From assembly GCA_035448545.1 (NCBI GenBank), contig DAOTJE010000023.1, positions 5,368 to 69,367 on the forward strand: 64,000 bases of DNA, in the 5' to 3' direction. The notes beneath the pieces are model-generated. The model saw only the letters and a list, made by a program, of their open reading frames with translations, did no database searches and was not told the DNA's origin. Shown piece by piece: positions 14,962-22,596 of this stretch. A program made the translations under genes and the position numbers. Every line of letters begins with the position of its first letter. The first letter of the stretch is position 1. The DNA comes from Anaerobaca sp035448545. Its GTDB lineage: Bacteria; Planctomycetota; Phycisphaerae; Sedimentisphaerales; Anaerobacaceae.

Positions 14962-16095
14962 GTGGCGAACCGCATTAGTCGCAAGATTCTCGTCATGAGC
15001 GGCAAGGGTGGCGTAGGCAAAAGCAGCATCGCCGTCAATCTGGCCGTCTGGCTCAGCGGGCAGGACCGGCGCGTCGGCTTGCTGGACATCGACATTCACG
15101 GGCCCAGCATCCCCAAGCTGCTGCGGCTCGACGGCGCTCGACTGACGGCGATCGACGAGAAGATCGAGCCCGTCCTGTACGCCGATTCGTTAAAGGTGAT
15201 GAGCATCGCCTTCATGCTCAGCAACCCCAACGAAGCCGTGATCTGGCGCGGGCCGATGAAACACAACATGATCCAACAGTTCTGCGACGGCGTCGCCTGG
15301 GGCGATCTGGACGATCTCATCGTGGATTGCCCGCCGGGGACCGGCGACGAGGCGCTCTCGGCGGTGCAAGTGCTCGGGGCGGTCCATGGCGTGGTGATTG
15401 TGACGACGCCGCAGGACCTGGCAGTGGTTGACGTCCGCAAGTGCGTGACGTTCTGCAAACAGTTGAGCCTGCCGGTGCTGGGCATCATCGAGAACATGAG
15501 CGGTTTTGTGTGTCCCCATTGCGGCAAGCGTACGGACATCTTTCCCGGCGCCGGTGGCGAGCAGATCGCCGAAGACTTCCGCGTCCCGTACCTGGGCGGC
15601 ATCCCCATGGACCCGACGGTCGCACGAGCCTGCGACGCAGGCAGACCGCTGATCACATTCGAGAAAGACAGTCCCACGACACAGGCCTTTGAACATACAT
15701 TCGGCCCGCTGCTGGGCGAGCCAGAGCAACTGACCAACGAAAAGGAGCTAACTGCTATGAAGATTGCCATCCCATTGGCCGATGGAAAGCTGACCGCGCA
15801 TTTCGGGCACTGTGCGCAATTCGCCATCGTCGAAGTCGATCCGCAGAGCAAAACGATCCGAAGCCAAGTGATGCTGGAGCCACCGCCGCACGAGCCGGGT
15901 GTGCTGCCCGCCTGGCTGGCCCAACAGGGCGTGAGTCTGGTCATCGCCGGCGGCATGGGCCAGCGTGCCCAGACGCTGTTTGCCGAGAAGAACATCGAGG
16001 TGATCGTCGGCGCCCCGGTCGACACGCCGGAAGCCCTCGTCAGCGACTACCTCGCCGGCGCGCTGAAGACAGGCGACAATGTCTGTGACCATTAG
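14962..16095 (+). CDS. Mrp/NBP35-type ATPase fused to C-terminal ORP/NifX domain (MrpORP-like)
   Basis: 377 residues from a GTG at 14962 (AGGAG at 14949-14953). Residues 1-260 are an Mrp/ApbC iron-sulfur carrier ATPase: Walker A SGKGGVGKSS, DCPPGTGDE, and the cluster-bridging CPHCGK motif. Residues 266-377 form a second NifX/ORP domain (MKIAIPLADGKLTAHFGHCAQFAIVEVD) with HFGHC and an ending of NVCDH. The same fusion order is known in the Desulfovibrio MrpORP protein. A good ribosome site (AAAAGGAG, 15740-15747) lies just before an in-frame ATG at 15757, so the ORP domain may also be made alone. Confidence 0.93.
   Translation: MANRISRKILVMSGKGGVGKSSIAVNLAVWLSGQDRRVGLLDIDIHGPSIPKLLRLDGARLTAIDEKIEPVLYADSLKVMSIAFMLSNPNEAVIWRGPMKHNMIQQFCDGVAWGDLDDLIVDCPPGTGDEALSAVQVLGAVHGVVIVTTPQDLAVVDVRKCVTFCKQLSLPVLGIIENMSGFVCPHCGKRTDIFPGAGGEQIAEDFRVPYLGGIPMDPTVARACDAGRPLITFEKDSPTTQAFEHTFGPLLGEPEQLTNEKELTAMKIAIPLADGKLTAHFGHCAQFAIVEVDPQSKTIRSQVMLEPPPHEPGVLPAWLAQQGVSLVIAGGMGQRAQTLFAEKNIEVIVGAPVDTPEALVSDYLAGALKTGDNVCDH
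15740..15759 (+). promoter_or_regulatory. Internal ribosome-binding site and start in the Mrp-ORP gene
   Basis: AAAAGGAG at 15740-15747 is followed after 9 bases by ATG at 15757, in frame with the fusion gene. The codons that follow (MKIAIPLADG) are exactly a normal ORP-family N-terminus. A free 112-residue ORP domain could be translated from the same message. Confidence 0.6.
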
Positions 16096-16115
16096 CGAAC
16101 CGCAGGATCGTCCCT

Positions 16116-16520
16116 ATGCCCAGACCCAGACACTGCCGGCGGGTGGCCATGCTCCCTTACGTGGCCTACTACAAACCCAGGGGCGTGCCGCTGTCGGCGC
16201 TGCAGTGCGTCGAACTGGCGGTCGATGAGCTGGAGGCCCTGCGCCTGGCCGACCTGGAGGGGCTCTACCAGGAGGAAGCAGCCCAGCGGATGAACGTCTC
16301 GCGCCAGACGTTCGGACGCATCATCGAATCCGCCCACAAAAAAGTGGCCGACGCCCTCGTCCACGGCAAGGCCTTGTCCATCGCCGGCGGTCCTGTCGAG
16401 CTGGCCGGACCGATAACCGGCGTGCCCGCTGCCGTTCCGCCACAGGCGGAACGGGCCGGCCCAGGTGGCCCGATGCGAGGGCCGGGCCACTGCCATCGAC
16501 ATGGCCGATGCAACAGATGA
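16116..16520 (+). CDS. DUF134 (UPF0251) helix-turn-helix protein
   Basis: 134 residues. The family pattern is clear: MPRPRHCRRV start, YYKPRGVPLSALQCVELAVDELEALRLADLEGLYQEEAAQRMNVSRQTFGRIIESAHKKVADALVHGKAL, a sigma-factor-like helix-turn-helix around residues 50-80. The tail is Gly/Pro-rich and ends in a His/Cys-rich patch (GPGHCHRHGRCNR) that may bind metal. DUF134 genes commonly accompany NifX/ORP and DUF5320 genes. A role as local regulator is inferred. It closes the operon, 20 bases after the Mrp-ORP gene. Confidence 0.85.
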   Translation: MPRPRHCRRVAMLPYVAYYKPRGVPLSALQCVELAVDELEALRLADLEGLYQEEAAQRMNVSRQTFGRIIESAHKKVADALVHGKALSIAGGPVELAGPITGVPAAVPPQAERAGPGGPMRGPGHCHRHGRCNR

Positions 16521-16619
16521 AATACCTCCACGTAATCCACAGCTCGCCGTCCGTGCAAGGACACCTCGCCTCATCCCTATCTCTACGCACCCCGGGATCA
16601 CCCCAACCGATCGAATCTC

Positions 16620-16649
16620 TTGACAATACCCATCCCAATAGGGTATAAT
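16620..16649 (+). promoter_or_regulatory. Strong promoter upstream of the autotransporter
   Basis: TTGACA (16620-16625), an 18-base spacer and TATAAT (16644-16649) are both perfect consensus boxes. About 135 bases of untranslated leader separate the expected start of transcription from the ATG at 16792. Confidence 0.82.
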
Positions 16650-16791
16650 AAGGGTTTATAGTACCACGGAGGGCGAGGAGGAATCCCTCTCAGGCCGACG
16701 CGATCGCCGTCCCGGTGCGCGCCCAGAGCGGGTCCGCTCCCCTTTCGCTCTTCCGGCAGTCCGTCCGAGTCACGTGTAAAGGGGAAAGACG

Positions 16792-19700
16792 ATGCGGAAT
16801 GTCTCTCAAGCGGTAGCGGCCGAAGGGCCCCGGAGTGTGCGACTGGTCGTTCTGACGCTCTTGACGACGATCCTGGCGCTGTCGGCCAGGGCGACGGCCC
16901 AGATCAACGTCAACGAGACCGATCTACACGATGGACAGACCGTCTATGGTCTGGAAGCGCCCGGGGCGCCGATCCCCTATCTGAATCTGGAGACCATCCA
17001 CCTGTGGGCCTGGGGCGCCAACGACGCCAACTACCCCAACAGCTCGTTCTACGCCTATGGCCTGTATACCGGCATCGATCTGATCAACAGCGGCGCCGTC
17101 GATGTCAACGCGGTCGGCGGAACGGCGACCGTCGTCGGTGGCGTCCTGGTTGAGGCCTATGGCATCGGGGGCACGGGCAGCGTCGACAACTCCGGCAATA
17201 TGACCGTCGGGGCTACCGGTGGGACCGGCGTCTTCGACCCGTTCATCCTCGCCAACAACTTTGCCAATACCGGTCCCGACACCCGGGCCTACGGCATCTC
17301 GACCAGTGGAACCGTCCACAATGACGGGACCATTCTCGTCACCGCGACCGGCGGGCCCGGCACGATGGAAGAGGTTGGCGACCCGGACAACATCGGCTAC
17401 GCCAGCCTCTTCGTCAGGACCGACGCCCAGGGTATTTCCGCCGGCGACGTGGACAACACCGGCGCCATCACGGCAATCGCCTCCGGCGCAACCCTCGTCC
17501 TTGCCAGCACCGGCAAGACCACCGCCTATGGCTCCGAAGACAGCGGCGCCATCGGCATCCTGGCCGAGGGGGATGCGACCAACAGCGGCGACATCGTCGC
17601 CACCGCCACCGGCGGAAACGTCACCGCCACCGCCGAGACGTACGCCTACGCCTATGCCGACCCCGAAGCCTACGGCATCATCGTCACGGGCAACCTGGTC
17701 AACAGCGGCGCGATCACCGCAGGGGCCATCGCGGGGACTTCTTCCTCCAACTACCAAGCCTTCGCCAGTTCCTTCGCCATGGGCATCTGGGGTGAAACCG
17801 ACCAAGACCCCGCTCCCACGGCCGACAACAGCGGCGACATTGACGTGACCGCCGCAGGAGGCGACGCCACCGCCGAGAGCGAGGCTGCCGCCACCGCGGG
17901 CGCTTGGGGAATGCGGTTCACAGGGGATATGACCAACAGCGGCGACATTACCGCCGCCGCAACGGGCGGCAGCGCCGCGGCCGCCGACAGGGCCTGGGCG
18001 TACGGTTACACCTTCGGCCTCTACGCCTATCCGCCTGGGAGTGGAGCCGTCGACGCCAATACCGTCAACAGCGGCGCGATCGACGTCAGCGCCGCCGGAG
18101 GGACGGCCGAAACCGAAGATCGTGCTTCGACGTACGCGGAAGCGCAAGGCATCGTCGGGGGTGGCGACGTGGCCAACGAAGGCGACATTGGGGCCAGAGC
18201 TCTCGGCGGGACAGCCGACGGCGGCCAGACCGTCGACGCCTACGCGGCGGTTCACGGCATTTCCACCTACAGAGGCGACGTGACCAACACAGGCAGCATC
18301 GATGTCAATGCCACCGGAGGAACCGCCACGGGCACGACGGACGCGGAGGTCAGCGCCCGGGGCGAGGCCTATGCCATACACGCCACAGGCGACATCGACA
18401 ACTCCGGCGCTCTAGCCGTCCAGGCCACAGGCGGCGCCGCCGCGGCCCAGACAGGCGTTACAGATGCCAAAGTCGAGGCCTATGGCATCTTCGGCCAAGG
18501 ACAGGTCGCCAACACCGGCGCGATCAGCGTCACCGGCACGGCGGGAACAGCTACAACGGATTCCTCGCCGCCCTCCGGTGCCAATGCCTTCGTCGAGATT
18601 CACGGGATCAACGCCGGCGGCGATGTCTCCAACGAGGGCGATATCAGTCTCGCCGCGGCGGCGGGCTCCGCCAACAGCTCATCCAACTCAGAAGCCTATG
18701 CCCTCGCCGAAGGCATCTTCTCCGGCGGCCACGTCGCCAACACGGGCGACATCACGACTGCCGCCACGGGGGGCACGGCCGACGCCCATGACGGCTACAG
18801 CACCGAGGCCGGAGCCAACTCCTACGGAATCCTCGCGCTGTCAGGAAACGTCAGCAACGCGGGCCGTCTGACAATCAACGCCACGGCGGGCACCGCCACC
18901 AGCCAGGAGGATGCTGACGCCGATGTTGATGCCTACGGCATCTTGTCCGGAGGAGATGTCGACAACAGCGGCGACCTCGTCGCGGTCGCAACGGCGGGGA
19001 CCGCCAACGGTTGGGAAACGGCTGTTGCAAGCGTCGATCTGGACGGTATTCGCACTGACGGAACCGTGAACAACAGCGGCGCGATTGCGGTGACCGCCAC
19101 AGGCGGGATGGCCACAGTCAATCTCGACGGACGCTCCGAGGTCGATGTCTGGGTCTCCGGAATCATCGCCGGCGGAGCAATCTACAACATGGGCGACATC
19201 AGCGTCACCGCCACGGGCGGCACCGGCAGCGACGCCGGCGAGGTCGATGCCGGCGTGAACGCCTGGGGTCTCTACTCGCATTCCGGCGCCGGCGTCGCGA
19301 ATACGGGCGACATCGCGGTCGCGGCCGTGGGGCCCACCGCCGACAATGGGGACGCTTCGACCGACATGGACGTCTATGCCGTGGCCATCCAAGCGGCGGC
19401 CATCGACAACACCGGCACCATCACGGTCGCAGCCACAGGAGGCCACATGGTCGAGGGCAACGACGAAGCCTCCACGAACGTTTCGGTCTTCGGACTGCGC
19501 TCGGAGGCCACGCGCAACACCGGCGCTGTCACCGTCACCGCCGCCGGACCCACGGCGGGCGGCCTGGACGTCATCGACGAGGAAGTCTTCGCTTGCGGCA
19601 TCGCCGGCGCAAATGTCGACAATTCGGGCAACGTCAGCGTCACCGCGACGACCGAGGCCGGCTCCAGGACCTATGCCATAGGTATCGACATGTATGGCGA

Positions 19701-21078
19701 CGGTACCCTGACCAACACAGGCACCGTCCGGGCCTTCGCCGATACAGCCTATGAACTCCGAGCGGGCTATGGGACGACCAGGCTGGTCGGCACGTACAAC
19801 GTCACGCTCGACGGCGACCCGGACGACGCCTCGATCTACGTTGCTGACAGGGCTTCGTTGGCCCTGAACAACGCGACGCTGACGGTCATGGAGGTCCCCG
19901 GCGAGACGCTCTGGGACACGCCGTACCGCCTGTTCGAGGTCGATCCCGACGGTGCGGTGACCGGTCGATTCGGCACTGTGCGGGCCATCAATCCCGACGC
20001 CACCGCCGTCTACTACACGCAGGGGACCAGCAACGCGGCCGATGACAGAGTAGCCCTGACGTATGCCCCGCAAGCCTCGGAGACCGTCGAATCGGCGTCC
20101 GTCGAGAAGTATCTGGTCAGCCAACCGATCGACATCGTCAACCGGCACATGACGGGCACGCTGCTGCAGAGCATTCTCTATCCGGGCGCCACCGGCCTGC
20201 TGGCCGACGCGGGACCGACCGCCCGGAGCATGGCCCTGGCTCAATCGGCGCCAAAAACGCGGAGCGGCGTCTTTGTCGAGCCCTACTACTCCCGCATGGA
20301 GCACGACGCCAATCCTCTGGGCTACGACGCCGACCTGTGGGGATTTGCCGCCGGTTGCGAGCGGCGGTTCGAGAACACCCTGGTCGCGCTGCACATGGGA
20401 TACGGTCGGGCGAACGTCGACTACACCGGCGCCGGCTACAACGCCAACAGCGAGGATCAGGACATCCTGACCGGTGGCCTGAGCGGTTTGACCTTGTGGA
20501 ATGACTGGACCGTGCGTTACGGCCTGGCCGGCTTCTACGGCTCGCAAGACTATAAGGGCCTAACGGGGCTGGGTCTGACGGAAACGGAAGAGGGTTCGAC
20601 AGACAGTTACGGCGCGTTGGCGTCCGTCATGGCCGGACGCATCTTGCGCCACGGCTCGCATGTGTTCCTGCCGGAGGCGGGCCTGAACTACCTCTGGGGC
20701 CATCGGCGGGGCTACACCACCCGGTCCAGCGATCCGGCGTGGAACACCACCTACTCGGCCATGAACGACCACGACCTTCAGGCCGAGGCGGCGCTGCACT
20801 GGCTGTGCGGCTTCATGCACAAGAGCGTTCACATAACGCCGTCGGCCTCAATCGGCATTCGTCATCTGCTGACCGACGCCGAATCGACGGTGACGCAGTC
20901 GGTCCCCGGCGCAGCGCCGGCATCGGTCACATCGGAGCGGGACCGCACGGCCATGACACTGTCGGGCTCGGTGGTCCTGACGAAGAATCGCCACGCCTTG
21001 GCGGTGGTCTACGACGGGGAGTACTCGCCCGACACCGAGCGGCACAGCGTATGGCTGCGCTACGCCTGGCAGTTCTGA
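16792..21078 (+). CDS. Large autotransporter with tandem passenger repeats and C-terminal beta-barrel
   Basis: 1428 residues from the ATG at 16792 (AAGGGGAAAG upstream). A signal peptide covers about 1-37. The passenger (about 95-985) holds roughly 24 units of some 37 residues, each with a core like NSGAIxVTATGGTA and a stretch such as AYGI; this fits a beta-helix or beta-roll. A linker rich in Asp and Thr leads to an autotransporter barrel (about 1155-1428), beginning FVEPYYSRMEHDANPLGYDADLWGFAAGCE and ending VWLRYAWQF with the terminal Phe needed for outer-membrane assembly. No protease or lipase motif was seen in the passenger, so adhesion or surface layering is the likely role. Type V systems are uncommon in this phylum. 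Confidence 0.88.
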   Translation: MRNVSQAVAAEGPRSVRLVVLTLLTTILALSARATAQINVNETDLHDGQTVYGLEAPGAPIPYLNLETIHLWAWGANDANYPNSSFYAYGLYTGIDLINSGAVDVNAVGGTATVVGGVLVEAYGIGGTGSVDNSGNMTVGATGGTGVFDPFILANNFANTGPDTRAYGISTSGTVHNDGTILVTATGGPGTMEEVGDPDNIGYASLFVRTDAQGISAGDVDNTGAITAIASGATLVLASTGKTTAYGSEDSGAIGILAEGDATNSGDIVATATGGNVTATAETYAYAYADPEAYGIIVTGNLVNSGAITAGAIAGTSSSNYQAFASSFAMGIWGETDQDPAPTADNSGDIDVTAAGGDATAESEAAATAGAWGMRFTGDMTNSGDITAAATGGSAAAADRAWAYGYTFGLYAYPPGSGAVDANTVNSGAIDVSAAGGTAETEDRASTYAEAQGIVGGGDVANEGDIGARALGGTADGGQTVDAYAAVHGISTYRGDVTNTGSIDVNATGGTATGTTDAEVSARGEAYAIHATGDIDNSGALAVQATGGAAAAQTGVTDAKVEAYGIFGQGQVANTGAISVTGTAGTATTDSSPPSGANAFVEIHGINAGGDVSNEGDISLAAAAGSANSSSNSEAYALAEGIFSGGHVANTGDITTAATGGTADAHDGYSTEAGANSYGILALSGNVSNAGRLTINATAGTATSQEDADADVDAYGILSGGDVDNSGDLVAVATAGTANGWETAVASVDLDGIRTDGTVNNSGAIAVTATGGMATVNLDGRSEVDVWVSGIIAGGAIYNMGDISVTATGGTGSDAGEVDAGVNAWGLYSHSGAGVANTGDIAVAAVGPTADNGDASTDMDVYAVAIQAAAIDNTGTITVAATGGHMVEGNDEASTNVSVFGLRSEATRNTGAVTVTAAGPTAGGLDVIDEEVFACGIAGANVDNSGNVSVTATTEAGSRTYAIGIDMYGDGTLTNTGTVRAFADTAYELRAGYGTTRLVGTYNVTLDGDPDDASIYVADRASLALNNATLTVMEVPGETLWDTPYRLFEVDPDGAVTGRFGTVRAINPDATAVYYTQGTSNAADDRVALTYAPQASETVESASVEKYLVSQPIDIVNRHMTGTLLQSILYPGATGLLADAGPTARSMALAQSAPKTRSGVFVEPYYSRMEHDANPLGYDADLWGFAAGCERRFENTLVALHMGYGRANVDYTGAGYNANSEDQDILTGGLSGLTLWNDWTVRYGLAGFYGSQDYKGLTGLGLTETEEGSTDSYGALASVMAGRILRHGSHVFLPEAGLNYLWGHRRGYTTRSSDPAWNTTYSAMNDHDLQAEAALHWLCGFMHKSVHITPSASIGIRHLLTDAESTVTQSVPGAAPASVTSERDRTAMTLSGSVVLTKNRHALAVVYDGEYSPDTERHSVWLRYAWQF

Positions 21079-21105
21079 TCGCGACCGGCTACGGGACCGC
21101 AGCCG

Positions 21106-21900
21106 CTACCGGACCGCCGCCAGGCGGGAATGGACGTCGTCCAGGACTTTTCGGCACAGTCGCTGGATGGCGTCGTCCGGCGGCAGAAAACCGATCAGAT
21201 CGGTCAGGTAGCCGCACTCGTCGATGCGACGCAGAGAGGGCGTGAAGTTCAGGTCGTAGACCCAGCCGAGCTGACAAAGCCTGGCGTCGGTGAGGGTGCG
21301 CAGCTTCGCCCAGTCCACCGCCTCTTCATTCATGACCGCCTCCAGTACCTCGGGGCAGTACTCCGGCACGTCGGGCAACTCGACTTCGAGCGGGAAGTTG
21401 TCCGGGTCTTCGCGGTATCGTCTGTAGTAGTCCATAACGACGCGAAAAATGTCGATCTTGTCCGCATCGCGGATCAGCTTGGTGAACAGCAGGGCCCGGC
21501 CCTTGAGCGCCGAAGGCAACGACTTGCGGTTGTGCAGCCCGACGGCCGTCTGGACCCATTGCCGCTCTTCGGCCGACAGGCTGTCGAGGACCCCCTCCTC
21601 GCACAACACCTCAACGCCTCTCTGGCCGTGATCGATGCTGCGCGAATCGTTGTACGTGCGATACTGGGCAAACTGGGGAAACCGACCGACATCGTGAAAC
21701 AGCGCCGTCAGCTCGGCGATCCGCACCTCGTTGTCGTCCAGGGCCAGCTCTTGCGCCAGGTGCACGATCTCCGAGCACGTCCGCGCAGTGTGCTCCTGTT
21801 TGAGGCGCAGGTTGGCGTTGACGCACTCGTCGTCGCCGAAAAAGCGGCTGCTGTACTCTGTGAACCAGCGTTTGAATCGTTCCAGTGGGTTTCGTTCCAT
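21106..21900 (-). CDS. HD-domain phosphohydrolase
   Basis: 264 residues from the ATG at 21900 (MERNPLERFKRWF); upstream in-frame Met codons exist but the extra region runs into repeats and has no family resemblance. The HD domain spans about 35-150: H of EHTARTCSEIVHLAQEL, the HD pair in ALFHDVGRFPQF, then DHGQRGVEVL and RDADKIDIFRVVMDYYRRY. Metal-dependent phosphohydrolases of this type act on nucleotides or cyclic nucleotides. The exact substrate is unknown. It converges on the autotransporter gene. Confidence 0.82.
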   Translation of the reverse strand: MERNPLERFKRWFTEYSSRFFGDDECVNANLRLKQEHTARTCSEIVHLAQELALDDNEVRIAELTALFHDVGRFPQFAQYRTYNDSRSIDHGQRGVEVLCEEGVLDSLSAEERQWVQTAVGLHNRKSLPSALKGRALLFTKLIRDADKIDIFRVVMDYYRRYREDPDNFPLEVELPDVPEYCPEVLEAVMNEEAVDWAKLRTLTDARLCQLGWVYDLNFTPSLRRIDECGYLTDLIGFLPPDDAIQRLCRKVLDDVHSRLAAVR

Positions 21901-22232
21901 TCGTATCGGGTATCCGCAGGGGCGAATCATCATTCGCCCATGCCCTCGAAGAAAGATCGAGAGTGTATCCGAATGCGCCCCGCGTGCAAGAAAAACCGCC
22001 TCGCTATTCCCAAACGCTTCAGGCCGGCTATAATGACCCCGTTCGTTCGTGGTGTGCCCGCTCGTAGTGTGCCCGTAAGAGCCTGCCCCTTCAACGATGT
22101 TCAGGGCGGGCTCTGAGCTTGCCGAAGGGGCATACAAAGACTGCGGGAAGTTAACGCTTCGCGACGTCACTACGAACGAGATAACGCCTGACGGCGTCAC
22201 TACAAGCGGTCATGCGGTAGGAGAAACTCGTT
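21901..22232. other. Intergenic region between HD protein and cupin
   Basis: No gene is supported here. The region carries a 45-base imperfect palindrome (22086-22130) and two similar short units reading CGTCACTACRARCG (about 22163 and 22195). A divergent promoter region is expected for the flanking genes. Confidence 0.6.
22086..22130. repeat. Imperfect palindrome (CCCCTTC...GAAGGGG)
   Basis: Arms beginning CCCCTTCAACGATGTTCAG and ending in CTGAGCTTGCCGAAGGGG pair imperfectly. The second arm resembles GAGCTTGCCGAAGGG-type dispersed repeats seen in many bacterial genomes. Confidence 0.5.
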
Positions 22233-22505
22233 ATGCCGACAGTCAAGGATATCGTGGTACGCAAACCTACAGAACAGGAGGTCAGCCGATGCAAGGCCTG
22301 GCCGATCTGGACCTGCGAACCCAGTTCCTTCGACTGGTCCTATACGGAGAAGGAGACGTGCCTGATTCTGGAGGGCAAGGTCACCGTCACCGATCGCCAC
22401 GGATCCGTCAGCTTCGGCCCGGGCGATCTCGTGATCTTTCCCCAGGACCTCGACTGTGTCTGGAACGTGGAGGAAGCGGTCAGGAAACACTACAACTTTG
22501 GTTAA
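22233..22505 (+). CDS. Small cupin-domain protein
   Basis: 90 residues from the ATG at 22233 (GGAGAAA upstream). A single cupin barrel is visible: WTCEPSSFDWSYTEKETCLILEGKVTVTD, then GDLVIFPQDLDCVWNV. This resembles the DUF861/EutQ-like cupins (ureidoglycine aminohydrolase type). The usual metal-binding histidines are largely missing: the first motif has Glu and Cys but no His pair. It may therefore bind a ligand without catalysis. It lies 91 bases upstream of the glucan phosphorylase gene in the same direction. Confidence 0.82.
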   Translation: MPTVKDIVVRKPTEQEVSRCKAWPIWTCEPSSFDWSYTEKETCLILEGKVTVTDRHGSVSFGPGDLVIFPQDLDCVWNVEEAVRKHYNFG

Positions 22506-22596
22506 GCGGAACTGACATGGGTCCTGCAGGCGCATAGGACCTGGACTTGGCACGGAGCCCACTGCGTTTTTCGCAATCAAGCAAAGGAGCACACCT

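Noticed and set aside
17050..19750. Regular repeats that might suggest a CRISPR array
   Set aside because: The repeats are translated, vary in sequence and have no constant unit or unique spacers; they are passenger repeats of a protein.
18841..20547. Long minus-strand frame of 568 residues inside the autotransporter
   Set aside because: It is the mirror of a GC-rich repetitive gene. The plus strand shows a promoter, ribosome site, signal peptide and barrel; the minus frame has none.
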